41,450 nucleotides of DNA from Lachnospiraceae bacterium (GTDB lineage Bacteria; Bacillota; Clostridia; Lachnospirales; Lachnospiraceae). The notes under the pieces were generated by a model. It made no database searches. It saw nothing but the letters and a program-made list of their open reading frames with translations, and was not told the origin of the DNA. Positions 1 to 7,854 of the stretch are shown piece after piece (position 1 is the first letter of the stretch; every line of letters starts with the position of its first letter). The DNA lies in contig JAILKC010000072.1 in NCBI GenBank assembly GCA_024694055.1, positions 1 through 41,450 on the forward strand. The letters run 5' to 3'. The translations under genes were made by a program, and so were the position numbers.

Positions 1-225
1 TTTCATCTGTATCCAAAATCATAAAATCGTGATAGAAATGGGTTGCGATAAGTATGGCAGAAAAATCGTAAGTCGTTTAGTTGAGTTGCGCACTTAAAAA
101 AGTGATTTTGTTAAGTTGGCGTTTATTCGGGCTTTTCGGACTTAAAAAATGACCCGATCATGTGATTTTTCGGATCATTTCGTGATACAGGCCATCAGGT
201 GTTGCATTTACTCTGACAATCAAGC

Positions 226-246
226 TATAATCGATAATCGATAATC
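226..246. repeat. Tandem 7-bp repeat, three copies
   Basis: Three adjacent 7-base units (tataatc, gataatc, gataatc) differ only in the first base of the first copy. The two extra units add 14 bases, which is not a multiple of three. They fall exactly where the decayed minus-strand frame changes phase, so replication slippage is a plausible cause of the frameshift. Confidence 0.6.
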
Positions 247-404
247 AATAGAATCATCTATTTCCAATACTCCAAGCAATCTCTCACCAATATCGTTCAC
301 TGTAAACCTGGCATCTATGTTAAACTTTTCTGCTATTTTATTCTATTTAGCATTTAGTCTAAACAAAATTTGAGCAATAAAACCGCAAAAAACTGAAGCA
401 AAAA

Positions 405-431
405 TTGAAAATCCGTCAGGCAAAATATAAT
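405..431 (+). promoter_or_regulatory. Candidate sigma-A promoter of the 61-codon gene
   Basis: A TTGAAA box at 405-410 and a perfect TATAAT at 426-431 are separated by 15 bases, slightly shorter than the optimum. Transcription would start near 438 and give a leader of about 75 nt before the ATG at 516. It is the only good -10 box upstream of the only plus-strand gene. Confidence 0.4.
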
Positions 432-515
432 GAGATTATATGTTCTTTCGGATATATACTACATACGAAACAAAACAAACTTACATACATCCAATATCAA
501 TAAGGAGGAACCAAT

Positions 516-701
516 ATGTCACTGTTCACAAGGAAAGAAAAATTCACTGTCTACTCTGAATTTCAAAAGGATGAGTTTATTGAAAAGCTCGAAAAGGCTC
601 ATGTAGATTATCAGCTACGCGAAGATCGAAGCAGCGTATTCAATGATAAGACAATGTATATCTTCAGTGTCAGAGCCGGTGAACTTAAAAATGTGATCTA
701 A
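516..701 (+). CDS. Small conserved-looking hypothetical protein, 61 aa
   Basis: The only plus-strand gene I accept. A very strong Shine-Dalgarno sequence (aaggagg, 501-507) lies at the right distance from the ATG, a promoter candidate lies upstream and a hairpin follows the stop codon, so it is a complete monocistronic unit. The product is soluble, charged, and has no signal peptide or membrane segment. Its pattern suggests a beta-alpha-beta-beta mini-domain: a strand near FTVYSEF, a helix over FQKDEFIEKLEKAH, then strands around VDYQLRED and MYIFSVRA. This is vaguely like the small DUF2007-type domains, but I cannot assign it. Function unknown. It converges on the HD-GYP gene. Confidence 0.75.
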   Translation: MSLFTRKEKFTVYSEFQKDEFIEKLEKAHVDYQLREDRSSVFNDKTMYIFSVRAGELKNVI

Positions 702-748
702 GCTGTGACCTTTTGCACAAATTTCATTTTTCATCCCTAATAGAAAGA

Positions 749-784
749 AGCCTTAATATATGATGTATAACATATATTAGGGCT
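749..784. terminator. Hairpin between convergent genes, probably bidirectional
   Basis: A 14-base inverted repeat (749-762 and 771-784) with one G-T wobble closes an 8-base loop, between the stop of the plus-strand gene at 701 and the stop of the minus-strand HD-GYP gene at 815. The stem is mostly A+T, and the flanks are pyrimidine-rich rather than a clean T run. Its position between two converging genes supports a two-way terminator. Confidence 0.55.
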
Positions 785-814
785 CTCTCTATTATAATAC
801 ATTCAAATATTTGA

Positions 815-2965
815 TCATCGTACAACCTTGATATTGGTTATTGCAATCTGGTCACCGGTAAGTGCTGCGTATATATCCTGTTCTCCATCAAGGACAGTGA
901 TCACACATTTGACGGATAAGCCCATATTCTCAGTAGATACAGTGATCTTATTACCCTTTTTTGCAAAAGTCACTTCGCAGTCAATTCCATCTTTACACTG
1001 TTTCTTCCATTCATCCCAACCCACAAAATCTTCCGTTCTGTTGACTATCATTCTGTTCTGAGAACCACCGGAACCTTCCCAGTCCTCTCCGTCGAATCTT
1101 ACAAGCACATAATCCCTGTAATTCTCACTGTGTACGCCCTTGTCATCGGAATGGAATATGTCAACATAAGGACAATGCCATATTAGCCTTGCCGCAGGAA
1201 GACTCACGGAATGGAATGTAAGCTTAAGCCCGTCTGTAATGGCGATCGCATCGGAATAATCACTTCTGTGGCCGTCAATCTGAACGTTGGGAAGATCGCC
1301 TTCCGGACCATCTATATAACTGATCTCCTCTGCAATACGCGTGATATAATCATCGCTTACGGGATCCTTGGCCTTGTTGATGGTCACATCTGTGATATCA
1401 CAGTACTCTCCTGTCAATCCGATATATGCATATCTTGAATTGTCCGGTAAAACTGCGGTGATTTCCATAGTCTTATGACCGTCATTGATCTTAATAAGAA
1501 CATGATCTTTAATCCTGACAGCATCGATATTATAGATTATATCATGATCTGACACATTATTTCTTATTCTGTTTCTGTCATTGTCAACGGTATTGATCTG
1601 AATCTTTCTGATATTGTCACCTTCCGAACGACCATCAAAGCATACCATACAATATTCTAAATAATTGAAATCCTTAATAGTCTTTTCTTCATCGTGAACA
1701 CGACCATCAAGCGAATCAAATAATATGATCGTAGGAAGTATTGCATCCTTGACAGAATTGTTCTTGGGTGTGAACTTAAGATGGATCTTGGCCATGTAAG
1801 GTGATACCAGGATGCCGTCTGATATATCACTCCTGAATTCCTCGCAGTACAATTCATTGTTGCCGGCCTGCTCTCTTAATGCATCCCGCTCTTTCATGCG
1901 ATACATGACGTCTTCATCGATAAGCTTCTGCATGATCTTGGCTATCTCAGGATCAAACTGAGTGCCCGCATTTTTGACTATCTCTTCTCTTACAAGCTGC
2001 TGCGGTATGGCATCTCTGTAACTTCTGTTGGATGTCATGGCGTCATAAGCATCAGCAACGGATATTATCCTGGCGATCTCCGGTATATCCTCACCCTTAA
2101 GTCCTTCCGGATATCCTTTACCGTCATATCTTTCATGATGATAGTGAGCTCCTACGCTTAAGTAGGGGTACTCATTTATGCTCTTAAGTATCTGATGTCC
2201 TTTGGCGGGATGTTGCTTGATCTCGAAATATTCTTCGGGAGTAAGTTTGCCCTTTTTGGTGATGATCTGATCGGCGATACCTATCTTGCCCACATCATGT
2301 AAAAGTGCCGTGTAATATATCCTGTAGCATTCATCATCGCTCTTACCCATCATACGGGCAATCTTCTCGGAATACTCAGCGACTCTTAAGGAATGACCGT
2401 GTGAATACGTATCTTTGGCATCAACGGCACTGACCAAAGCTGTGGCTGTCTGTTCGAACAGATGCTGTGACAGTCGCTGCTGCTTCTTAAGAAGTTCGAT
2501 CTCATTATCTTTATATCTGTCAAGCATAAGATTTCTTCTGTATATAACTATAATTGCAATGATGGTTAAGAGATTATTGAATATACCGGGAATGCTCGAT
2601 ATAGTCCTGGCAAATATAATATTCCGAATAAGCGCAGGGAACTGCAGCAATAAAAGAATCAAGGACGTTATGAATCCGGTCTTTTTAAAGAATACTACAA
2701 GGAAGATAATACAGATATTGGCAAGAGAAGTGACAACTCCCGCAAATGATGAAACAGGGAATGTCCTTCCGAATAATATAACTGAATCCTGAGATCTTGC
2801 GATATTATCAATCAAAACGGATGAAAATGCATATATGGTAAACAGAACCACAAATACCGATTTGGACAGAGTTCTGCTGTTGGTCCTGATATCGAACTGC
2901 ATCTGAGCATTCGAGGTGTTCTTTATGCTATTAAGTTCAATATTTTGAGTTCTGTTCTTTTGCAT
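815..2965 (-). CDS. Membrane HD-GYP domain protein with duplicated C-terminal beta module
   Basis: Probable cyclic-di-GMP phosphodiesterase. The N-terminus carries about four membrane segments (residues 35-52, 74-94, 97-114, 131-142). After a short linker an HD-GYP domain spans about 170-350, with the metal-binding HD at 223-224 and the diagnostic HHExxDGxGYP at 276-286, all intact, so activity is likely. The last 330 residues are unusual. They are beta-rich and contain two related modules ending in matching segments, IGLTGEYCDITDVTI (515-529) and AALTGDQIAITNIKV (700-714), which may act as a sensor or binding region. No GGDEF or EAL domain is present. The gene starts 10 bases after the HExxH gene with only a weak ribosome site, so it is probably translationally coupled and last in its operon. 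The input signal is unknown. Confidence 0.85.
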   Translation of the reverse strand: MQKNRTQNIELNSIKNTSNAQMQFDIRTNSRTLSKSVFVVLFTIYAFSSVLIDNIARSQDSVILFGRTFPVSSFAGVVTSLANICIIFLVVFFKKTGFITSLILLLLQFPALIRNIIFARTISSIPGIFNNLLTIIAIIVIYRRNLMLDRYKDNEIELLKKQQRLSQHLFEQTATALVSAVDAKDTYSHGHSLRVAEYSEKIARMMGKSDDECYRIYYTALLHDVGKIGIADQIITKKGKLTPEEYFEIKQHPAKGHQILKSINEYPYLSVGAHYHHERYDGKGYPEGLKGEDIPEIARIISVADAYDAMTSNRSYRDAIPQQLVREEIVKNAGTQFDPEIAKIMQKLIDEDVMYRMKERDALREQAGNNELYCEEFRSDISDGILVSPYMAKIHLKFTPKNNSVKDAILPTIILFDSLDGRVHDEEKTIKDFNYLEYCMVCFDGRSEGDNIRKIQINTVDNDRNRIRNNVSDHDIIYNIDAVRIKDHVLIKINDGHKTMEITAVLPDNSRYAYIGLTGEYCDITDVTINKAKDPVSDDYITRIAEEISYIDGPEGDLPNVQIDGHRSDYSDAIAITDGLKLTFHSVSLPAARLIWHCPYVDIFHSDDKGVHSENYRDYVLVRFDGEDWEGSGGSQNRMIVNRTEDFVGWDEWKKQCKDGIDCEVTFAKKGNKITVSTENMGLSVKCVITVLDGEQDIYAALTGDQIAITNIKVVR

Positions 2966-2975
2966 CTTGGTTCTA

Positions 2976-3860
2976 TTACCACAATGATTCTTTTGAATCC
3001 TCGAGAAACCTTATAAGATCAAAAGGCTTAATATTATCTGATTTATCGATTATATCACAAAATTCGCCAAGTAAATCAGATATTTTGCAGGATAATTCAT
3101 CAAGTTTTGCATTTTTTTGCGTATCATCCTCTTCTTCAACATAGTTCTCGAGTCGACCGAAGGTATAATGACCGTCTTTTATCCCTAAAAAGGTCTTTAT
3201 CATCTCTGGATCAAAAGCACCAAAAGCCGCATAAATACCTATAGTATCAGCCACTACTTCATCCCAGATCGCATCGGTTAACTCAGGATAGAGCTTGCGA
3301 CAGATAAAATGTGTACATTCATGATATTTTCTGATCGTATCCGATGCAACTATCCACTCATCATCCGACATATTGACTTGCGATGCAGGAACTGCGCTGT
3401 AAGGGCCTACGGAAAGTACGATAAGTACATCAAGGTAATTCTTCTTATCAGATGTAAAACGTCTAAACTCCTCTGACCAAGCCAAATCATTATCGGTATC
3501 ATAAGACAGCGTCTTAAGATATTCATCCCTGTGGTCATGAATCTTCTTCCAGTTGATGATACCGCTTATTATCGATGCACCCTGAGTATCCGGAATGACT
3601 ACGGGTTTGCATTTATTGGCGATTATCTGCAAAAAAGTCACAAAATCAGCCCTTTCTCCGATTGTTACGCATAGCACCTCACCTGCCGGAGTATCAAGAC
3701 ACTCAAGCTTATCCAAATGGCTTGTCTTAAAATGAGACAGGTTCTTTAATTCAGGCTCCATGCCTCTTTTTACCACATTGGAATACATCTCTTCGGTATC
3801 ATCCGAAGGTGGAATATAAAGTTGATTATATGATCTTGCAAGTTCCTTAAATACATTCAT
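2976..3860 (-). CDS. Unrecognised HExxH (metallopeptidase-like) protein
   Basis: A cytoplasmic protein of 294 residues in a family I do not recognise. It contains HECTH at about residues 180-184, followed 17 residues later by EVVAD. HExxH plus a downstream ExxxD is the zinc-site pattern of gluzincin peptidases, so a metal-dependent hydrolase or a degenerate relative is plausible. The rest is mixed alpha/beta, with a hydrophobic strand (DVLIVLSVG) before the helix bearing HExxH and an acidic C-terminus. There is no signal peptide, so it would act inside the cell. A GTG at 3866 would give a 4-base overlap with rluD, but AGGAG sits 7 bases before the ATG at 3860, so I prefer the ATG. It lies between rluD and the HD-GYP gene, and this context does not reveal a role. 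Confidence 0.7.
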   Translation of the reverse strand: MNVFKELARSYNQLYIPPSDDTEEMYSNVVKRGMEPELKNLSHFKTSHLDKLECLDTPAGEVLCVTIGERADFVTFLQIIANKCKPVVIPDTQGASIISGIINWKKIHDHRDEYLKTLSYDTDNDLAWSEEFRRFTSDKKNYLDVLIVLSVGPYSAVPASQVNMSDDEWIVASDTIRKYHECTHFICRKLYPELTDAIWDEVVADTIGIYAAFGAFDPEMIKTFLGIKDGHYTFGRLENYVEEEDDTQKNAKLDELSCKISDLLGEFCDIIDKSDNIKPFDLIRFLEDSKESLW

Positions 3861-3862
3861 GT

Positions 3863-4798
3863 TCACTCTCCTACTATCCGTCCCATATATTCCGGAATCG
3901 GCGCCATGGTCTCCACATATCTTCCGTCAGACGGATGCTTAAAGCCAAGCATATATGCATGAAGCGCCTGACCTGCCGTATCGGTCTTTTTGAAGGAATT
4001 GGAAGGTTTCCTGCCTCTGTAATAAACTTCATCCCCTAAAAGCGGGAACCCAAGCGATTCCATATGTACTCTTATCTGGTGTGTACGCCCGGTCTTGAGC
4101 CTGCATTCGATATATGTAAGGCCGTATTCTTCAAGCCTTTTAATTATCGTCACATGAGTGATCGCTTCTTTGCCCGCTCTGTTTACAGCCATACGTTTTC
4201 GATCGGTAGGATGTCTGCCTATGGGGGCATCCACTGTAAGTTCATCCTCAGGTATGATGCCGCAAACTATGGCCCTGTATGTTCTGTTTAAACTGTGATC
4301 CTTAAGTTGCTCTGCTATAACGGCGTGAGCGGCGTCATTTTTGCAGGCAATGATGGAACCTGATGTATCTTTGTCTATCCTGTGTACTATTCCCGGTCGT
4401 AATACACCGTTAATGCCCGAAAGTGACTCGCCGCAGTGATACATGAGTGCATTGACCAGTGTACCGCTGTTATGCCCTGCAGCCGGATGTACGACCATTC
4501 CTTTGGGTTTATTGACCACAATGACATCATCATCTTCATACAAGATATCAAGAGGTATGTCTTCCGGTAAAATATCGGGCTCCTTAGCCTCCGGAGCCAT
4601 CATATCTATACTGTCGCCCTCTTTGACGGACCATGAAGCCTTCCTTGGTACTCCGTTAAGCAGAATCTGCTCCTCTGATATAAGCTTTTTTATATAGGTT
4701 CTTGAAAAATAAGCACCGGCAAGTTCTGACGCAGCCTTATCAAGGCGTAATCCGTCGCACTCCCCGGTGACAGTAAAGATATATCTATTGTTCTTCAT
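3863..4798 (-). CDS. rluD: Pseudouridine synthase, RluD family
   Basis: Converts uridine to pseudouridine in ribosomal RNA; by family the target would be helix 69 of 23S rRNA, although RluA-type paralogues are hard to tell apart from sequence alone. An S4 RNA-binding domain covers about residues 15-70, and the RsuA/RluA catalytic domain follows. The catalytic aspartate is in HRIDKDTSG (D142), and the downstream RTHQIRVH signature is present. At 311 aa the length is normal. The start overlaps the end of lspA by 14 bases. This lspA-rluD order is common in Firmicutes, where the two genes are usually co-transcribed. Confidence 0.93.
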   Translation of the reverse strand: MKNNRYIFTVTGECDGLRLDKAASELAGAYFSRTYIKKLISEEQILLNGVPRKASWSVKEGDSIDMMAPEAKEPDILPEDIPLDILYEDDDVIVVNKPKGMVVHPAAGHNSGTLVNALMYHCGESLSGINGVLRPGIVHRIDKDTSGSIIACKNDAAHAVIAEQLKDHSLNRTYRAIVCGIIPEDELTVDAPIGRHPTDRKRMAVNRAGKEAITHVTIIKRLEEYGLTYIECRLKTGRTHQIRVHMESLGFPLLGDEVYYRGRKPSNSFKKTDTAGQALHAYMLGFKHPSDGRYVETMAPIPEYMGRIVGE

Positions 4799-5462
4799 TC
4801 TTTTCCTTTTTTAGATTTAAAAATTCCATATCTTCGGCCTTGTAGAAAAACAGAACCGACAGTATGAGCACCGCGCATGCAACGGTCACATATATATCCG
4901 CAACATTGAATATCGGGAAGTTGATCAGTGAAAAATAGAAGAAATCAACAACATATTCAGTCGTAAGTCTGTCTATCATATTGCCGACAGCACCCGCTCC
5001 GACCAGTATAAGGCAGATACGCATGATTATGTAATGCTTGTCTGCAGGCATACGTATCATGCAATACAGCACAAATAGCACCATGATCACCGCAATGGCT
5101 AAGAAATATATCTTCATATTCTGCATGATGCCAAATGCAGCGCCGCGATTCTCAAGATAATTAAGTTCAAATACGCCATCAATAAGTACGATCGGCTTTT
5201 TGCCCTTAAGATACATCACAGCGAGGGATTTGGTATATATATCCGCACATACCAATCCGCCTATGATAAGTATATCAAGTATGACATGAAGCACTCTTTT
5301 AAGGATCGGATGTTCCTTGACTTCCACATATTCGGAGTCATCATCATCGATAAGCGAAGACAGATCAATATTACTGATGCCTATCGAGTTGTTTGTGCTT
5401 TTGATGTTATCAGTTGTGTTGTTATTATCTGTATTTCCGGTATTCTCTGCCATATCAGTCAT
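4785..5462 (-). CDS. lspA: Lipoprotein signal peptidase II with long N-terminal extension
   Basis: Membrane aspartyl peptidase that removes signal peptides from diacylated prolipoproteins. The core has four membrane helices and both catalytic aspartates, in GNMIDRL (D164) and FNVADIY (D189). The conserved NRGAAFG segment is at 105-111. The family is usually about 150-170 residues, but this protein is 225 because of a roughly 50-residue hydrophilic N-terminus rich in Asn, Asp, Thr and Ser that would sit in the cytoplasm. The ATG at 5462 has GGAAAG just upstream and overlaps aroB by 8 bases. M4 is the only other nearby ATG, so the extension appears real. A possible client in this window is the carboxypeptidase lipoprotein at 9818-10783. 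Confidence 0.93.
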   Translation of the reverse strand: MTDMAENTGNTDNNNTTDNIKSTNNSIGISNIDLSSLIDDDDSEYVEVKEHPILKRVLHVILDILIIGGLVCADIYTKSLAVMYLKGKKPIVLIDGVFELNYLENRGAAFGIMQNMKIYFLAIAVIMVLFVLYCMIRMPADKHYIIMRICLILVGAGAVGNMIDRLTTEYVVDFFYFSLINFPIFNVADIYVTVACAVLILSVLFFYKAEDMEFLNLKKEKNEEQ

Positions 5463-6555
5463 TGCTTTCCGTATATTCTATCTCTTTAAGCGCTTCTCTC
5501 ATCTCATCGACTGTCACGCTTCTGTCGATTACAGCTTTACCTATCTTTTTGAGCAGGATGAACTTAAGCCCCGTTTGGTCCTGCTTCTTATCAAAAGAAA
5601 CCCGTCTTATTATTTCATCTATATCAATATTCTCAACAGTGATCGGTAGATTGAAGGGTACGAGCATATCGCGCAGCTCAAGATACTCCTCAAGACTGAT
5701 CATCTCTTTTTTATATGAAATATGAGCAGCTGCGACCATTCCAAGTGCTACGCATTCGCCGTGTACAAGCTCTCCCATCTTATATGATTCTATTGCATGG
5801 CCCAAAGTATGACCGAAGTTGAGCAATGCTCTGTCGCCATCTTCATACGGATCCTTCTCAACGACAAGTCGCTTGATATTAACAGAACGATATACAAGTT
5901 CTGTTAGTGCCTCGGGATCTCTGTCGCATATCTCATACATCGAATCAATAAGCCACTCATAATAGTGTTCGTCCTTGATGATCGCACTCTTCATGGCTTC
6001 TGCAAAGCCGTTATAGAACTGTCTCTCGTCAAGTGTAGTAAGTGTCGACGTATTCATATATACAAGAGTCGGGAAATAGAAAGTGCCATATACATTCTTA
6101 ATACGGTTGTAATCGACACCGTTTTTGCCACCAACGCTCGAATCGCACATCGCAAGCAACGTAGTGGGAATCTGTATAAAAGGAAGGCCTCTTCTGTATT
6201 GGCTTACCGCATATCCGGCAAGATCGCCCACAACTCCTCCGCCTAATGCCACACATATATCCGAACGCTTGAATTCAAGTTCAGTAAGGCGCTCCAGTAT
6301 AGCATCCGAATTATCCTTGGTCTTGGAACTCTCGCCTGCCGTGATAGTAAAATCAAAAGAAGTGATATCACACTGCGAAAGTTTATCCTTTATTGTATCA
6401 AGATAAATAGGTCCGACTATACTGTCAGTAACAATAAGTGCCTTACGTCCGCAGTATTCAAGTCTCTTAAGTTCGTCATTGAGGGCATCGAAACTTACAT
6501 CTATCACGATGTCATAATCTCTTTTGGTAGGTGTCTTGACTGTCAATCTTTCCAT
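5455..6555 (-). CDS. aroB: 3-dehydroquinate synthase
   Basis: Second step of the shikimate pathway: converts DAHP to 3-dehydroquinate with NAD+ and a divalent metal. The NAD-binding GGGVVGDLAG segment lies near residues 105-114, DSSVGGKNGVD near 138-148, and the metal site is formed by E186 (FAEAMK), the GHTLGHAIE motif (248-256) and H265. At 366 aa it is full length. It is the first gene of the aroB-lspA-rluD-HExxH-HD-GYP run. A strong hairpin ends only 24 bases before its ATG, leaving no room for a conventional promoter, so expression may depend on read-through. An AAGGAC ribosome site lies about 9 bases upstream. No other aro gene is in the window. Confidence 0.95.
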   Translation of the reverse strand: MERLTVKTPTKRDYDIVIDVSFDALNDELKRLEYCGRKALIVTDSIVGPIYLDTIKDKLSQCDITSFDFTITAGESSKTKDNSDAILERLTELEFKRSDICVALGGGVVGDLAGYAVSQYRRGLPFIQIPTTLLAMCDSSVGGKNGVDYNRIKNVYGTFYFPTLVYMNTSTLTTLDERQFYNGFAEAMKSAIIKDEHYYEWLIDSMYEICDRDPEALTELVYRSVNIKRLVVEKDPYEDGDRALLNFGHTLGHAIESYKMGELVHGECVALGMVAAAHISYKKEMISLEEYLELRDMLVPFNLPITVENIDIDEIIRRVSFDKKQDQTGLKFILLKKIGKAVIDRSVTVDEMREALKEIEYTESND

Positions 6556-6579
6556 GTAGTATGTCCTTACAATAAAATA

Positions 6580-6623
6580 ACCTACCCGTTACGCACAATA
6601 AATCCCGGCATACACGGGTAGGT
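6580..6623 (-). terminator. Terminator or attenuator hairpin between sepF and aroB
   Basis: A perfect 10-base inverted repeat (6580-6589 and 6614-6623, G+C-rich) encloses a 24-base loop. In the minus-strand transcript the stem is followed directly by a T-rich stretch (TTATTTTATTG), as in an intrinsic terminator. It follows the sepF stop at 6639 and ends 24 bases before the aroB start. It could end sepF transcription or regulate entry into aroB. Confidence 0.65.
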
Positions 6624-6638
6624 GATGTTCAAATAAAA

Positions 6639-7115
6639 CTAGCGATTCCTGTCTGATGAATCCGAGATATAATTTGAAAAATCTCCGGAAACATCTACAC
6701 TGGCAGGCGTAATAAGGAAAATGAAATCTGAGATTTGCTGAAGATTGCCTCCAAGTGCATAGCAGCCGCCTGATGAAAAATCAAAAACCATCTGTGCGAT
6801 GGACTTCTCGAGTCCCTCCATATTAAGGACAACAGTCCTGTTGGCTATAAGAGTATCAACGATCTCTCTTGAGTCATTGACGGTCGTAGGCTTAAAACAT
6901 ACAACCTCCATGCCGTTACCAAGTCTCTTATTCCTGCCTGCGCCGGGCTTATTAAGAGGTCTTCTGTCTTCTGCCACAGGAGCCGCAGCAGCGCCCTTGG
7001 CAGTAGTTCTGGGAATATCCTCTTCTGCCTCACCGCCATCTAAATAATCGCCGTTATCAAGTGTCTCTTCATCACCAAGCTCAAGTTTGCCCAGAAATGA
7101 TTCCATAAAACCCAT
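6639..7115 (-). CDS. sepF: Cell division protein SepF
   Basis: Cytoplasmic FtsZ-binding protein that helps anchor and organise the division ring. The start (MGFMESFLGKL) is an amphipathic, membrane-targeting-like helix, followed by an acidic, alanine-rich linker to about residue 60. The SepF core covers roughly 66-142, with the typical RTVVLNMEGL and FDFSSGGCYALGG segments. At 158 aa it is of normal length. A GGGAG ribosome site precedes the ATG. It follows yggS, as in many Firmicutes, and is closed by a hairpin. YlmG and DivIVA, frequent neighbours in other Firmicutes, are not next to it. Confidence 0.93.
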   Translation of the reverse strand: MGFMESFLGKLELGDEETLDNGDYLDGGEAEEDIPRTTAKGAAAAPVAEDRRPLNKPGAGRNKRLGNGMEVVCFKPTTVNDSREIVDTLIANRTVVLNMEGLEKSIAQMVFDFSSGGCYALGGNLQQISDFIFLITPASVDVSGDFSNYISDSSDRNR

Positions 7116-7149
7116 AACTTTATTCTCCCATCATAAAAAACACTTTATG

Positions 7150-7854
7150 TCAACCGTTAACCGCATGTGAATAATCTCGTTCACCGAATAGTCCGGTACC
7201 CACACGCACATAATAAGCGCCTTCCTCTATGGCTACCGTGTAATCACCGGTCATACCCATAGACAATACGCTCATACTAGTATTATCAATGTTTTTATTC
7301 GTTATGTCAACAGATAATTGCTTCAATTGCGCAAAATATGCTCTGTTTTCTTCCGGATCATCTACATATGGTGCTATGGTCATAAGTCCTCTTATTGTAA
7401 TGCCCGGCAAACCGGCTATCTCTCTTATCAATGATTCGCACTCATCAGGGCGTATACCAAACTTGCTCTCCTCGCCTGCCACATTGACTTCTATGAGTAT
7501 GGGTATCACTCTGCCCACCTTAACTGCCTGCCTGCTTATCTCCCCTGCAAGCTTAAGACTGTCTACACTGTGGATCAAATATACCTTGTCGGCTATATAT
7601 TTGACCTTATTGGTCTGAAGATGACCTATCATGTGCCATCTGATATCCGAAGGAAGCTTGTCATACTTATCCATTATCTCCTGGACTTTGTTCTCTCCGA
7701 AATCTCTGATCCCGAGATCGTAGGCTTCCTTAAGCATCTCTATAGGTTTGGTCTTGCTGACTGCTATCAGATTGACTTCCTCTTTAGTTCTGCCACCTCT
7801 CTTTACGGCTTCGTCGATATTCTTTTTTACAATGCTCAGATTCTCTTTAATCAT
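7150..7854 (-). CDS. yggS: PLP homeostasis protein, YggS family
   Basis: Cytoplasmic pyridoxal-phosphate-binding protein that buffers PLP and affects amino-acid and keto-acid balance; it has no known enzymatic reaction. It is a single alanine-racemase-type barrel with the PLP lysine in AVSKTKP (K34 from the chosen start), the ENKVQE and WHMIGHLQTNK signatures, and LSMGMTGDY near the C-terminus. The frame is open to an ATG at 7887, but MIKENL at 7854 gives about 234 residues, the usual family length, and overlaps the upstream HlyD-like gene by 8 bases. No clear ribosome site precedes either start, so coupling is likely. Confidence 0.9.
   Translation of the reverse strand: MIKENLSIVKKNIDEAVKRGGRTKEEVNLIAVSKTKPIEMLKEAYDLGIRDFGENKVQEIMDKYDKLPSDIRWHMIGHLQTNKVKYIADKVYLIHSVDSLKLAGEISRQAVKVGRVIPILIEVNVAGEESKFGIRPDECESLIREIAGLPGITIRGLMTIAPYVDDPEENRAYFAQLKQLSVDITNKNIDNTSMSVLSMGMTGDYTVAIEEGAYYVRVGTGLFGERDYSHAVNG

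Larger units (their letters stand above)
77..435 (-). pseudogene. Decayed reading frame of unknown family
   Basis: No intact gene lies in the first 515 bases. On the minus strand there is an almost continuous frame: open from 435 to 346, a TAG at 343-345, open from 342 to 223, then a shift at a 7-bp tandem repeat (226-246) into another frame that runs to a TGA at 158-160 and on to a TAA at 77-79. Removing 14 bases (two repeat units) joins the two central pieces into one frame of more than 55 codons, with protein-like stretches such as FTVNDIGERLLGVLEIDDS followed by LIVRVNATPDGLYHEMIRK. About 119 codons with only two stops is long for such A+T-rich DNA. I do not recognise the family and see no start codon. 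It could be the relic of a laterally acquired gene or a chance frame, so confidence is low. Confidence 0.3.

Noticed and set aside
2-97. Plus-strand frame open from the left edge (31 codons)
   Set aside because: Too short, no motif, and it overlaps the better-supported decayed minus-strand frame.
91-104. Small hairpin with a 5-base stem followed by a T-rich stretch
   Set aside because: The stem is too short and A+T-rich to call a terminator.
147-180. Inverted repeat of 11 bases with one mismatch
   Set aside because: There is no gene end nearby and no T run; it lies within the decayed frame and could be chance in A+T-rich DNA.
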